Assembly: GCA_012862575.1 (NCBI GenBank) | Contig: BLSF01000005.1 | Location: 62,001 to 126,000 of the forward strand | Direction: 5' to 3' | Source: Parietichytrium sp. I65-24A | Lineage: Eukaryota > Sar > Bigyra > Thraustochytrida > Thraustochytriidae | DNA: 64,000 bases | Shown: positions 50,821 through 61,861 of the stretch, in pieces | Position numbering within the stretch: the first letter of the stretch is position 1 | Layout of the letters: every line of letters starts with the position of its first letter | Notes under the pieces: model-generated | The model's input: the letters and a program-made list of their open reading frames with translations, nothing else | Databases searched by the model: none | Told to the model about the DNA's origin: nothing | Program-made: the position numbers and the translations under genes

Positions 50821-51235
50821 TGAACTTGTCGGGAGCTGTCGCGACTCTGCTGCACTGAGATCTGATGAGGCCGACATCACAGGCATGGTACCGGTATGCA
50901 CTTCTCCCAACTTTGCGTCGAGACTTAGACTGAGTTGGTTATTTTGGGCGGACTTGTTTCTGTGCTCCTTGCTGCCAATCCAGCCCCAGCTGGAGATAGT
51001 TGACTGCCAGTTATCAACGGTGGTGTTGGGGCTGCGCGGTGGGATAGAGTGTGACCGACCAACACGCGACTACGGGCAAATAGCGAAAGCGGTAGAACCG
51101 AGGGCGGGAAAGATACAGGGCGATGCGATTGTGGTCAAAGTGGTTTGAGGAGTGAGTAGTTGGCGGCAAACCTGCAATAGGGCGGAAGACGCGGAGAAAC
51201 AAGAGTAGCAGCTGAAAGCGTGTTCGCAGAGAAGA

Positions 51236-51676
51236 ATGGAAGGCTACGACCCGCACAATGTGTTCGCCAAGATTTTGGACAAACAGATTCCGGCGCACGT
51301 AGTGTACGAGACCGAGCACTCGCTAGCTATTCTCGACGCTTTTCCCGTGGTGAAAGGGCATACATTGGTGATCCCAAAAGCAAAAGGCTATTCGAATATT
51401 GCTGGCATGCCTCCTGATGTCGCTGGGAAGGTGTTTGCTGACGTGGCGAAGGTTGCGGGTGCCGTGCAGAGGACGTTTAAAGCAGAGGGTTTCAACATTG
51501 TGCAGAATAACGGCAGCGCATCGGGGCAGCAGGTCTTCCATGTGCACTTTCACATCATTCCACGGTACAAGGGCGACAACCTAATGGCCCTGCCTGCCAG
51601 TTCCAAGGAAATGATCAACCCAGAGTCCGCTAAACAGCAAATTGCTGCCATCATCTGTCAAATGATTACTTTTTAA
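51236..51676 (+). CDS. HIT-family (histidine triad) nucleotide hydrolase
   Basis: A 146-residue enzyme of the HINT/HIT superfamily, which hydrolyses adenosine phosphoramidates or dinucleoside polyphosphates. N-terminal VFAKILDKQIPAHVVYETEH, LDAFPVVKGHTLVIPK and the catalytic triad FHVHFHIIPR (His102, His104, His106) are all present. The second half is standard until a Lys/Asn-rich tail. Length and the ILDAFPVVKGHTLVIPK block are closest to bacterial/fungal HIT (Hnt1-like) proteins, not to Fhit. Clean ATG, no intron. It converges on the sulfotransferase gene. Confidence 0.95.
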   Translation: MEGYDPHNVFAKILDKQIPAHVVYETEHSLAILDAFPVVKGHTLVIPKAKGYSNIAGMPPDVAGKVFADVAKVAGAVQRTFKAEGFNIVQNNGSASGQQVFHVHFHIIPRYKGDNLMALPASSKEMINPESAKQQIAAIICQMITF

Positions 51677-51963
51677 GCATCTTCCAAAAGGACAAAAGGG
51701 GCCGCTTTTATTTGTCAATACACAAAATTGCGTATTAGTAGACTGCAAAATAAGATCAAGAGCAAGAATTTTCTTAAAGTAATCCATGTGATCGCTGAAA
51801 CTCCGCGAGGAGGCGCGCAGTATATGTATATGTATGTTTGAAATTTCGAATTCCGTAAACCAGCCTTCTCAGCCAAACATTTACGGTCAGTTCCGTTACC
51901 ACTTGCTGCTTGTATGAGCACCAAATCCGTTCCGATCAGCCTAGCCCCAGCTCTGCGTGATCT

Positions 51964-52968
51964 TCAAGTTGTTTGCTCTTTATGACGTAGACGAGCGAGC
52001 TTGGCTTTGTTGATCTCTCGAAACGCCAGAGCCATCTCGTCATAAGATTTAACTCCAACTTTTGCGCAAACCTGTTCTTCCCATTGCTGTTCTAGATGTG
52101 CAAGAGCGCTTGGCTCCAGCTTCTGTTTGTGCTGCTCCAGTACAACACGCTTCGCCGGCGCCCAGCTGCTCCCTCCTTGCGGTGCTCTATTCCACTTTTT
52201 GATCTGTTCATAAGCCCAAACTTCACTGAGCTTATCCTCGTGATCCGCCATGTACTCCTTCGTGCTCATGCTTGCCACCTTCTCAACAAGTTCTTCGCTT
52301 GCGTCGATATCCATAAAGTCCGCGATAAGCCGAATGGCGCTCTTCATGTCACTCACAATGTCTTCGTAGACAAGAACCAAAACATTTGGACTTTCACGGC
52401 AGATGTAGTACTCGCGGAAGAAATCCCAGATACTTCCGCTGGACGGCGCAAGGCCATTGATGTACCCACCTTTCACAACAAAGTCTGACACAGTGTTTTC
52501 CAGCGCCTCGGGCACGTTTTTCGCCAGCAAAAAGTTGTAGAAGGAGAGGCATGTATTTTCAGGTTTGCGAATGGTGGTTAAGTATTTGCACCCTCGAAAC
52601 TCCGATGCAAGTCTCAGATGCGACTTGAAGACGCGGGGCTTGAATTCGCTACCGGCAGTGTTCGGGTCCATCCCGAGGTCCCAGCACAGCAAAACCCATG
52701 GCACCACCTGATAAATATCCTCAAAGTTTAGGTCCCCGCCTGTTCGAAGCATATGGCAAAGCCACGACACCAGTGTAGTGCCAGTCTTCGGAAACGTAGT
52801 GCAGATCACGTCCGTCGGCCGCACCTTGAAGTTCTTCTTTGCCTCCAGGATGCCTTCGGCGCTCATGTCTGTGTCCACATCACACTCTATCGGGATGAAG
52901 CCAAGCTCTGCGGGCAGTCCTGGAGGTGTGCACCCTTCATCCGCGAGTCGTTCGCCTTCCCCGTCCAT
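51964..52968 (-). CDS. Cytosolic-type sulfotransferase
   Basis: A 334-residue PAPS-dependent sulfotransferase (Sulfotransfer_1 type) expected to transfer sulfate to a small hydroxylated molecule. ICTTFPKTGTTLVSWLCHML at about 50-70 is the 5'-phosphosulfate loop (PKSGTTW in most members). FKSHLRLA at about 113-120 carries the catalytic His. YLTTIRKPENTCLSFYNFLL is the 3'-phosphate-binding motif, with Arg and a Ser-Phe-Tyr triad. WAPAKRVVL-type residues near the C-terminus take the place of the RKGxxGDW loop, which is not conserved here. The start is ATG 52968 (MDGEGERLADEG); the frame runs 83 codons further to a TTG in low-complexity sequence. The acceptor substrate is unknown. Confidence 0.88.
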   Translation of the reverse strand: MDGEGERLADEGCTPPGLPAELGFIPIECDVDTDMSAEGILEAKKNFKVRPTDVICTTFPKTGTTLVSWLCHMLRTGGDLNFEDIYQVVPWVLLCWDLGMDPNTAGSEFKPRVFKSHLRLASEFRGCKYLTTIRKPENTCLSFYNFLLAKNVPEALENTVSDFVVKGGYINGLAPSSGSIWDFFREYYICRESPNVLVLVYEDIVSDMKSAIRLIADFMDIDASEELVEKVASMSTKEYMADHEDKLSEVWAYEQIKKWNRAPQGGSSWAPAKRVVLEQHKQKLEPSALAHLEQQWEEQVCAKVGVKSYDEMALAFREINKAKLARLRHKEQTT

Positions 52969-53152
52969 GGCGAGCGACAGGGCCTGTACAGCGGGGCTGG
53001 CGTTCCAACCAGCGTGTTGGGCAAGCGGGTGGGGGCCCGAAGCGGCCTCTCGCAGGCGGAACAAGTAGTGACTTGCTTTGGTCTTGGTCTTGGTCTCGTC
53101 TTGTGGCTGCCAGCGGTACGATACAGTGGATTGACAGTGAATGATTGACTGT

Positions 53153-53182
53153 GAATGATTGAATGATTGATTGATTGATTTT
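53153..53182. repeat. (ATTG)n microsatellite
   Basis: GAATGATTGAATGATTGATT and following ATTGATT units, upstream of the sulfotransferase ATG. Confidence 0.85.
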
Positions 53183-53265
53183 GAAGTAGTGGTGCCACTA
53201 GTACAGGGGAACAGCAATAATAAAGCTCAGCAAGCGAAGTGAACTAGAAAGAAAGGAAAGCAAGG

Positions 53266-54977
53266 TTATTGAACGCTCTCAGCATTATAGGCTTGGCGAA
53301 GTTGGAAACGCTTGACTTTTCCAGAGTCTGTGCGAGGTAGTTCTGAAACAAATTTTACAGCGGCAGGAACCAAGTGCTTGGCGAGGTTATTCCGGACGTG
53401 CATCTTGATTTCCTTTTCGATTGCGAAGCTGTCTGCAGCCTCGAGTAGGCCCTGACGCACAACAACGAATGCCACTGGGACTTCTCCTTTGAGTTCATCC
53501 GGGACTCCAATCACGCCTACTTCGACGACATCGCGGAGCTGGAGGATAGAATCCTCGATCTCGCTCGGCCCAACCCTGTACCCAGCGCAAGTAATTACAT
53601 CGTCGCTCCGCCCCGTGAATGCAAAGTGTTTTCGACCATTTACGTTTTCGAAGAATGCACGGTCTCCTGTAAGATAGTAACCTTTCTCATTTGCAACGGG
53701 CTTGTTGGATTTCCAGTACTGATATCGAAAGAGAGTTAGGTGGTCCAGCGCTTTTTGCAAAATCAAGAAAACAAATCCATGGTCAGACAAATCATCAAAC
53801 TTACACCCTGGAACCAGAACAAAGGCGAGGAATCCACGTGAACGGCCAGATTTCCCTCCGTGTTTGGCTGCTGAATTTCGTCGTCATTATCGTCAAGAAC
53901 AGCCATTCCATCAAACCCGCGCATCGGCACCCCCATGGACGCTGGATGCAAATCGGCAAGACTAACTTCTAGCTTCCGGTCACCTGCAAAGTGATGGTTG
54001 CACATCATGCCATTCTCGGACTGGCCATAGTGATTCAGAACCCGAATGCCTTGACTCTCGTACCAATCGGCGACCGGTTTTGGCAGCGGCTCTCCGGCAG
54101 ACGATGCAAGCTCGAGTCCCCCGAACGCGGCTTTTGAGTCGATCTCTGAATGCTGGTTGAAATACGCACGAATCGCACGGTATGCGGTTGGAGCAGCTGC
54201 AAGATTTGTGATTTTGTACTCCCTGATGAATTCGAGCAGTTCTTTAGGTGCAAAAGGTCCTGGAATGGCGTGAGCCGTCCAACCAAGAAAAAGCGGGCCG
54301 TAAACATTGTAATACAAGCCGTACGCCCAGCCAGGGTCGGCGATGTTGAGATAGTTGCAGTGCCGATCAAGACCAACGCCTTCCTGCAGATAGACTGCAA
54401 AACTTTCCAAGGCCTTGGCAGGCACGCCAACGCCTTTAGGTGGCCCAGTAGTGCCACTGGAAAAGATAAGTGCCATGAGATCTTCCGCGCCATACCCGTC
54501 CACATGCTTGCTCTCTTCCAAAGGAGAGGTCGACTCTGTGGCATGCTCGAAATCCAGGTCCCCCTTCGTTTCTGCGTCTTTGGTGGAGAAAATTTTGTCA
54601 CCGTCCAGTCGGCCGAATTTGGACCTGTTGCTGGCGTCAGTGATAATGGTCGTGGCTTCGCTGGAATTGATTCTGACTGCTGTCGCGTCAGGCCCGAAAG
54701 CAGGAAACAACGGCTGATACACTGCCCCGACACGTGTCGCAGCAAGAGCGACCTCGTATATCTCGGGGCCTTTGGGAAGCATCACCGCCACACGATCGCC
54801 CCGCTTCGTCCCAGCGTCCAGCAACGCTTGCGCCAACCTTTTGGACCTGTCTTGGAGCCTCGAAAACGTCAGCTCCTCCACCTTTTTCGATGGCAGCATG
54901 TACCTCAGCGCCACGGCAGCCTGATCGTGGCCATCGCACAGCAATTCATGCAACCGCAGCAGCCTCTTTGAGCCCAT
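53266..54977 (-). CDS. Acyl-CoA synthetase (medium-chain type)
   Basis: An adenylate-forming enzyme that activates a fatty acid or related carboxylate with ATP and CoA. Two exons (54977-53805, then 53718-53266) flank an 86-nt GT-AG intron; joining them restores FWFQGYWKSNKP through YYLTGDRA. The product is 541 residues. Motifs: LIFSSGTTGPPKGVG (about 165-180), NHYGQSENG (A5), YLTGDRA (A7), GRSDDVITCAGYRVGPSEIE (about 425, A8) and PRTDSGKVKRF with the C-terminal catalytic Lys (about 523, A10). The sequence is closest in style to ACSM-type medium-chain synthetases. The start is the ATG at 54977 (MGSKRLLRLHELL); the frame extends upstream to a TTG. No clear mitochondrial leader or PTS1 (C-terminus ESVQ), so location is open. 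Confidence 0.92.
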
Positions 54978-56429
54978 ATTGGAAACACGCAACGCAGTAC
55001 AATATCCGACAAGAAACACCAATGTTCTCACTCGGAGCTCGACAAGTGTGTGCCTGTTCCACGCCTCTGCGTGCAAACCCTCTTCAGGTCCTGAATTCCG
55101 AACGAGTTTCTGAAGCCTCGAAGACTTCCAATCTCTCCACAGCGGGTCGACTTCAATGACTTCAATGGGCGTTGTGGCATTGAAAGCCGCGGCTCTCAAC
55201 TCCTTCTTCCTTCTTCTCCATCGCCTTCACACTCTGCAACTCCAATCTCCAATCTTTCGTTTCACTTTCGTAATACTCGTAGCACGCGATCTTCACAGAT
55301 ACTGCACTCTAATTAGCTAAAGGCACTCAGTACTCGAGTACCGTACTTTACTGCGCGTGGTAATGGTGTCCGCCCTGAAAAACGCTTTTGCCGAGAGTCC
55401 CTGATCTTGGGAATCTTGGTAATCTTGGTAATCTTGGGAGCTTTTATTTTGTGAAATGATGAACGTGTCTGAAGTTTACATCTGAATTCTGAATTTCTGC
55501 TTTTTCAGCTTTGGAACATTCTGATTGGAGGAAATGAATGAGCACACAGCACTTTTAAAAAGTCCAATTTTTTCTCGAGCTTTATAGATTGCAAAAGCTC
55601 GAGAATAAGAAATTGAAATGAATTCTGAAAAAGGACGCCCGCAATGGCTCAAATAATGGCTCGCAATGGCTCGCACCAACCTGAAAGAGCCCCTCCCACT
55701 TCCAAAAATGCGTTTCGCAGATCCAGGCGGCGCTGCAAGTTCTCCACAAAGTTCCTTTCCGTTCTCTACACCGCAAAGCAATTTTGAACCACCTCCCTTC
55801 CAAGCTCCTTTACCCCCACTACTAACTGCGTTTAAACCCTCTGCGAACAATTCCTTGATCATCAAAGGTTCCGGCGCATCGCGGAGCACCACTTCTACCC
55901 TATACTCTGGTCCTCACTACGACTCGGCGGTTACACGGGGGGCCCTTGTAAGGAGCGGCCATACACGTCGGTACCCGGCACAAGGAAGTCCTACCAAATT
56001 CACTATCAACCAGTAGGAGAGGAGAGACACTTGGGCGCCACTCCAAAAGGCTTTATTTTTTTTGAAACTTGCACTCACAAAAGTGTATTCCCTTTCAAAG
56101 CTCACTTCCCTGCGAGGACACCGCGTACGTACGCGACGCTGCGCGCAAGGAAAGGAAAGGAAAGGAGAAGCAAGCTGACAGAGAGAGAAAGAGAAAGAGA
56201 GAGAGAGTTGGGGGGGAACCTGCGAGTGTGTGCAGAAGATCTATCTAGCAGTATCCAATCTCGCGGGAAAGAACGTGAACGGGCTTAGAGGAAAAGGAGA
56301 TAGACGCAGCGCGAAAGTTTGGGAGATTGGCAGATTGGCAGATTGGAAGAAGGATTGGTTGTCATTTACGCATTGGAAAGTATTGGAAAGGTGGAGGTGC
56401 AGCGAGTGTTTAGAGTTTGAAAGATAGAG
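54978..56429. other. Divergent promoter region with purine repeat
   Basis: About 1.45 kb between the divergent acyl-CoA synthetase and kinesin genes. A GGAAA/GA-rich tract lies at 56148-56207. TAATCTTGG repeats three times around 55410-55440. No supported gene. Confidence 0.55.
56148..56207. repeat. GGAAA / GA microsatellite
   Basis: (GGAAA)n followed by a GA run, 220-280 bp upstream of the kinesin ATG. Confidence 0.9.
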
Positions 56430-59400
56430 ATGGACGATTCCCAGATTGTAGACTCGATGCTAGCTGCGCCACGGAGAAGAGGCAGCAATGAGAACACGCC
56501 AACTTCTTCCACGCGTTCCACTACGCGAAAGGTGCTGGGAGAGCTGAATCGCAGCGGGCTTCAGGCTCCGGGCTGGGCCAATGGCGGATCGTTCAAGAGC
56601 AACAACGGATCGTTCAAGCGTACGCTGATTCCGACAGGACCCGCATTTGATGGCCCCGCGGACGAGCCTGAGGAGGACCTTGGCAACCTTATCCCGAATC
56701 CCGAAGTCTCGGTGCAAGAGCTTGCCGTCAAGTTTTTTGGGGAAGAGGACGATCGCGAGACAGAGCAAGCGAATCTGCTCAAGAGGACCAAGCCAGAACA
56801 AAAGCTCTTCGGGTATCCAAAGAAATATGTTGACAATGAAACTAAGCGCCTCGCAAATGGTATCAAGGTAAGTTTTTTCGAAGAGAGACCGGTCCACGTG
56901 CCAAGGCGGGAAATGTATGGGATATCTAATTGTGCGTTTGATTTTATTTTTTCAGGACCATTTTGGTGCTCGCGACAAATTCATTGACGCGTGTAAGGAC
57001 TACGAGCGTACTGTGCTATCTACCCTAGAATCTGCTCGCATGAAGGCCGACCAAATACGCATGAGCGCTAGAGACGCCAGATCACGACTCGGAGAGTACG
57101 AATCGACTCTGCACACACTCCGAAAACACGAAAACTCCCTCAAGGAGCGCCTGGCAACCTTGAAAGGTGAGTCGAATGCACTCAAACAAAAGGAGGCCGC
57201 CTGGGCCGAAACTAAAAGCGACCTCGAAGCTAAAATCAAGGAGACGGAGGAGAAAGCTCGAGCTGCGCAGCAGGACATCGAAACGCAACGGCAAGAAGCC
57301 AAGGATCTGCGCCTCAAGCTTGAAGATGCCGAAAACAAGCAGCGCTTGCTTCAAAAGGAGTTTGACAGTGTATCCGAGCAAAAGCAAGCTGCATTAAACG
57401 CTCTGCAAACCTCGCACAGCGAGGAAAAGGTGCGCTGGAGTAGCGAGCGTGAGCAACTTGAAACCAAGGCAAGGGAGTGGGAGCAAAAGACTGAGGAGGT
57501 CAGAGCAAAGCTTGCCCCTCTCCGCGAAGAGCTCAAGGCGATGGAGGACCGCGCACGCCGTGCTGAAGAGGATGCTACCAAACTCAAGTTTTCCGAAGAG
57601 AGCTTACGGACGCAGCTTCAGTCCATGGAGCAGCAGGCACGCCAACGCGATCAGCACCTCGACAAGACCCTTGAAACATTTCAGCAAAACCAGACCTTTT
57701 CGCAAGAGCGAATTGCCATGCTGAGTGAAGAAAAGGCCAAGATGGAGGTCCGCATCACCGAGCTCTCTACAATCAAAGGTAACCTCGAGGTCGAAAACAC
57801 CAAGCTAGGAGCTAGTCTCAAGGAGGTGCAGGACGCAAACACCAATCTGAACGTGCAGCTGGCAGAGCGTTCGAATCAGCTCGAAAGTACAAAGGAGGAG
57901 CTGAAACAGCTCACCGAAAATTCCGCGAAAGCGATTCAAGACTTGGAGCTTGCCACACGAGAAGCCGCATCGCAGAAGGTGGCTTGTGAGAAGGCCAAAG
58001 CGGAACTGAGTACAGTCAAGCAAACCCTTGGAAAGGATTTGGACGAAAAGGACGCGCGTATCAAAGCTCTTGAAGAGCAAAACGCCGAGCTATCCAAGCG
58101 GAACGACGACTTGGAGAGCGAAGTTCACGCAGTCAAGTCAACATACAACCAGTCGAACGCCAGCAACGACGCACAGCTCGAGCGGCTTTGCGAAGTCTCA
58201 AAGGAGGCTGAGCTGCTGAAGCGCCAAGTTACTGACCTAGATCGTCTTCAGCTTGAGATGGCAAAGCTCCGCACAGCGATGAAGGAGACCGAGCAAAAGC
58301 TCTTCGAGTCGGACAAAGCTAAGCGTCAGCTCCACAACGAGGTTCAAGCACTCAAGGGTCGCGTCAGAGTTGTGGCCCGTGTTCGGCCCATGTACACGCG
58401 AGTCAAAGATGCCTCTGGATCAGAGTCTTCTGAGCTCGGCACCAAGTTGCCAGAGTTCTTCAATTGCAGTGCGGACATGACGGAGCTCTCCGTCGAGACG
58501 GAGCAAGAACAGACGGCTGGAACGGCCATCAAGAAACACCAGTTCTCGTTTGACAGAGTCTTCCCGCCCATCACACGTCAGGAAGACGTTTTTGAGGAAG
58601 TTAGCAGCTTTGTTCAGAGCGCACTAGATGGTTACAACGTTTGCCTCTTCAGCTATGGCCAGACCGGAAGCGGAAAGACATTCACCATGACTGGGGACCA
58701 CTCTGATCCTGACAAGCGCGGTATCATTCCTCGCGCGATCGATCAAATCATGACTTATCAGCTTGAATTGCGTTCAAAGGGATGGGAGTATACGCTCGAA
58801 GCGCAGTACTTGGAGATATACAACGAAACAATTCAAGATCTTCTTCAATCCGCGAACAGCAAGGACAACAAGCTGGACATTCGCGACTCGAAGAAGGAGA
58901 TTATTGTAACGAATGCCAAACGAATCCCGATTAGTGACAGTCAGGATATCGATCGCGTGCTGGTGCTCGCCGAAAAGAACAGATCCGTCGCTTCCACGGA
59001 CCTGAATTCTCACTCTTCGCGAAGCCACTCAGTGTTCACGCTTTTCATCACAGGAGTACACCGCGAATTTTCTTCGCAGGTTGTTGGCAGCCTGAGCATG
59101 TGTGACTTGGCCGGTAGCGAACGTATTTCTCGGTCAGGAGCTGCAGGCGATAGGCTCAAGGAAGCGCAAGCGATTAATAAGTCGCTCAGCTCTTTGGCCG
59201 GCGTGTTTGCGGCACTTCACAAGAAGTCGTCCCATGTGCCATACCGCAACTCCAAGCTCACACACCTGCTTCAGCCGTGCTTTGCCGGCGAGGGGAAAAC
59301 CATGATGATTGTTAATCTCTCCCCGGAACTGGACGATAGGTCTGAATCTCTCTGCTCGCTCCGTTTCGCTGGCCAGGTGCACAGCACGGAGCTCGGCCGG

Positions 59401-59439
59401 GCCAAGAAACAAATTTCTTCTATCGACTCCTCGAAATGA
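56430..59439 (+). CDS. Kinesin-14 (C-terminal motor)
   Basis: A minus-end-directed microtubule motor by family. Two exons (56430-56867 and 56956-59439) flank an 88-nt GT-AG intron in phase 0; 973 residues. Residues 1-145 are a basic, Ser-rich tail that may bind microtubules. A coiled coil of about 440 residues (about 165-605, heptad-rich EELKAMEDRARRAEEDATK) gives a dimerisation stalk. The neck LKGRVRVVARVRP at about 612 leads into the motor domain (about 615-955): P-loop SYGQTGSGKTFTM at about 712, switch I NSHSSRSHSVFTL, switch II DLAGSER at about 862, and YRNSKLTHLLQPCF. The motor at the C-terminus after the neck is diagnostic for kinesin-14 (Ncd/Kar3/HSET). Such motors focus spindle poles; in a flagellate they may also act at basal bodies. 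Confidence 0.95.
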
Positions 59440-60295
59440 GCCAGCACGCGATCACAGCCATCGTGTCCCCCCGATCGAGTCTTGAGCACACCCCTTACGC
59501 ATAATGTGGCCACCAAGACCGCTGCGCCAAATGCGGGCATTCTTTCCTGAATCCGGGCACCGATGCTCGTCCCTAACGTCTCAGCATATTGCCCCGAAAT
59601 TGACCGAAAGAATGGCAAAGAAGAGACCAAGCCAAACGAGGGCCGCAGCGCGCAAGTTCACGTGCGTGATGTGGAAGAAAAGCGAAGATCGGAGCATTGC
59701 AACGGGATAATTATGACCCGTTGGCACCACCATCGCGGCATTTCTCAAATTGCCGATACCGTCGGAAATGCATTTCCTGCGACGGCGGATCATGACGCGG
59801 TGTCTTTGTGTTGGCCTTCTTTACACTACACCCCCGCCGGCAGCCCTCGCAACTTCGGCAGGTCGAACCGAGTATCTATATTACAAGTAGAGAGCACAAA
59901 TCAATCCCATTTCTGCGCGGCCAGCGCCATCATTGCCGCCTCCCTCCACTTGTCCACTTCTCTCCCCTTTCCCACACCGCGTCTTGTCTCAATGTCTCAA
60001 TGTCTCAAGGCCTTGCTGGCAGTCCAACAACAACAAATCCAACCCTACCATTCGGCAAGGAGTGACTGGGGCGCACTCTCTGTCGTTCTCTCTGTCTTTG
60101 CATGTATAGCAAATTGCTGTCTTTGCTGTCTTTGCTCTCTTTGCTGTCTTTTACGACTTTCGCGCTTGTCTTTGTGCTCCTCTTTGTGCAAAGTGCGAAG
60201 CCAAACACTGCTCCTTTGCAAGCGTTTGCAAGCGTTTGCAAGGTCGTTGGAACAAAAGATCGGTCGTGGGCGAGCTTGGATAAGTGAAGGACGAC
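59440..60295. other. Intergenic space upstream of SepSecS
   Basis: About 850 bp with the kinesin 3' end and SepSecS promoter. Near 60118-60152 is a TTTGCTGTC-type repeat (CTTTGCTGTCTTTGCTCTC). No supported gene. Confidence 0.55.
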
Positions 60296-61765
60296 ATGGA
60301 CGCGAGGGCGGAGGAGCTTGCGAGCAGGCTGGTGGGAGCGGCTTACGTGCGGCAAGGTCTGGAAAGCGGTTGCGGGCGGCGCGATAAACAGCTGCGACAG
60401 CTGCTGGAGCACAGGAAGCTGCCGGAAGAAGGGTGGGACGAGCTGTCCGTGCGCAGGCTGGTGGACCTGGCCGCGGCGATGGACTCGAACAACTTTGTGG
60501 GTAACTGTGGCGGCGGCGAGAGAGAGGGCCGGGTTGTGTGCGCAATGGTGCGCGGCAGACACTTTGAGATGGCGCATGGCATTGGCAGGTCGGGCGATGT
60601 GGGCGCGGTGCAGCCAAAAGCGGCGGGGTCTAGTCTGGTGTACAAGCTGACGGTGGACCTGGTGAGGGATCTGTTCAAGCGCGTGCTCGGCATGGCCTCG
60701 GTGAAAGGGGTCTTGTTGCTGCCCTTGGCTACGGGAATGAGCCTGTCCCTCGTGATGCAGACGCTGAGATTTTCCGAGGCAAATCGCCGCCCTGGCTCGG
60801 AATGCAAGTACGTGCTCTGGCCCCGTATAGATCAGAAAACGTGTCTCAAGTCGATCGTCACGGCTGGATTCACGCCCATTGTGATAGAAAATAAAATTGA
60901 AGGCGACAAGGTTTGTACGGATTTGGACGCGATCGCGGCCAAAATCGAGGAGATTGGACCGGACTCCATTCTGGCCGTCTTGTCCACCACGAGCTGCTTT
61001 GCCCCGCGTGTGCCCGATGATGTGGAAGGCATTGCGAGGATCTGCAAGCAGTGGAACATCGCGCATGTGATCAATAATGCATACGGAATGCAGTGCTCGA
61101 AGTGCTGCCACTACGTTGACGCCGCCTGTCGGAACGGGAGGGTAGACGCCGTGGTTCAATCTACAGATAAGAATCTTATGGTCCCTGTCGGTGGTGCAAT
61201 TGTGACCGGGCCGGATAAGAAGTTTGTCGAAGTGGAGGTAAGCAAGCTGTATCCGGGTCGAGCGTCGATGTCTCCAATCATGGACGTTTTCCTCACGCTC
61301 ATGTCTCTTGGAGTAGAGGGGTATCGGTCACTTCGAAAAAGCCGAATCGCACTTGTCGCAGAGTTTGCCGCATCACTAGCGAAAGTGGCGGAGAAGAATG
61401 GTGAGCGGGTCCTGAACACCAGCAGCCGCAACACAATATCTTTCGCGGTTACTTTGTCTAACCCTGCTTTTGGCACGAAGGTTCCCAAGACAAAGTTTGG
61501 ATCGATGCTATTCACTCGTGGGGTTTCAGGCGCACGAGTAGTTCAGCCCGGAACGACAAACACCGTGGCTGGCTTCTCCTTCTCGAGCTATGGTGCCAGC
61601 TCCAGCGAATACCCCGACGCTTATGTAACAGTAGCATGCGCGATTGGCGTGACGCATGACGAGATGGAGACTCTCATGAAAAGGCTTGACGATACGTTCA
61701 CCGATTTTCTCAATTTGTGTTTGAAAGAGGAGAATTCCTCGGAAAAAGAAAGTGCAGAAAAGTAA
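60296..61765 (+). CDS. SEPSECS: O-phosphoseryl-tRNA(Sec) selenium transferase (SepSecS)
   Basis: The PLP enzyme that converts phosphoseryl-tRNA(Sec) to selenocysteyl-tRNA(Sec) with selenophosphate, the last step of eukaryotic selenocysteine synthesis. 489 residues from the ATG at 60296 (MDARAEELASRLVG); a GTG four codons upstream is not used. Family blocks are intact: GRSGDVGAVQPKAAGSSL at about 97-114 (phosphate and PLP contacts), LPLATGMSLSLVMQTLR, and VVQSTDKNLMVPVGGAIV with the Schiff-base Lys292, matching human VQSLDKNFMVPVGGAI. The C-terminal tail is Lys/Glu-rich. Length is close to human SepSecS. It implies that this organism decodes UGA as selenocysteine. It converges on BBS9 across 96 bp. 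Confidence 0.97.
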   Translation: MDARAEELASRLVGAAYVRQGLESGCGRRDKQLRQLLEHRKLPEEGWDELSVRRLVDLAAAMDSNNFVGNCGGGEREGRVVCAMVRGRHFEMAHGIGRSGDVGAVQPKAAGSSLVYKLTVDLVRDLFKRVLGMASVKGVLLLPLATGMSLSLVMQTLRFSEANRRPGSECKYVLWPRIDQKTCLKSIVTAGFTPIVIENKIEGDKVCTDLDAIAAKIEEIGPDSILAVLSTTSCFAPRVPDDVEGIARICKQWNIAHVINNAYGMQCSKCCHYVDAACRNGRVDAVVQSTDKNLMVPVGGAIVTGPDKKFVEVEVSKLYPGRASMSPIMDVFLTLMSLGVEGYRSLRKSRIALVAEFAASLAKVAEKNGERVLNTSSRNTISFAVTLSNPAFGTKVPKTKFGSMLFTRGVSGARVVQPGTTNTVAGFSFSSYGASSSEYPDAYVTVACAIGVTHDEMETLMKRLDDTFTDFLNLCLKEENSSEKESAEK

Positions 61766-61861
61766 AAACCCTGCCGATGATCTCTTCGCACTTTGTCGCT
61801 CTGTTAGTTTGCTATTTTAAAACGCCAAAATTGTTTTACTTTGTGTTTTATGCGAGCTGAG

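Larger units (their letters stand above)
49078..51235. other. Long intergenic region, no supported gene
   Basis: About 2.2 kb between divergent genes (metallo-hydrolase copy 2 on the minus strand, HIT gene on the plus strand). It holds a poly-T run (49789-49800), the TCAAA repeat (50281-50362), one ambiguous base N at 50617, two TACCGGTA palindromes (50790 and 50889) and a perfect inverted repeat at 50797-50820. Short frames on both strands are unconvincing. Confidence 0.5.

Noticed and set aside
50708-51148. 146-codon plus-strand frame before the HIT gene
   Set aside because: No recognisable motif; it reads through the inverted repeat and TACCGGTA palindromes; composition unlike neighbouring genes.
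60005-61159. 384-codon open frame on the minus strand opposite SepSecS
   Set aside because: It overlaps the well-supported SepSecS reading frame almost completely, is rich in His, Arg and Pro as expected of an antisense shadow, and begins at no convincing ATG.
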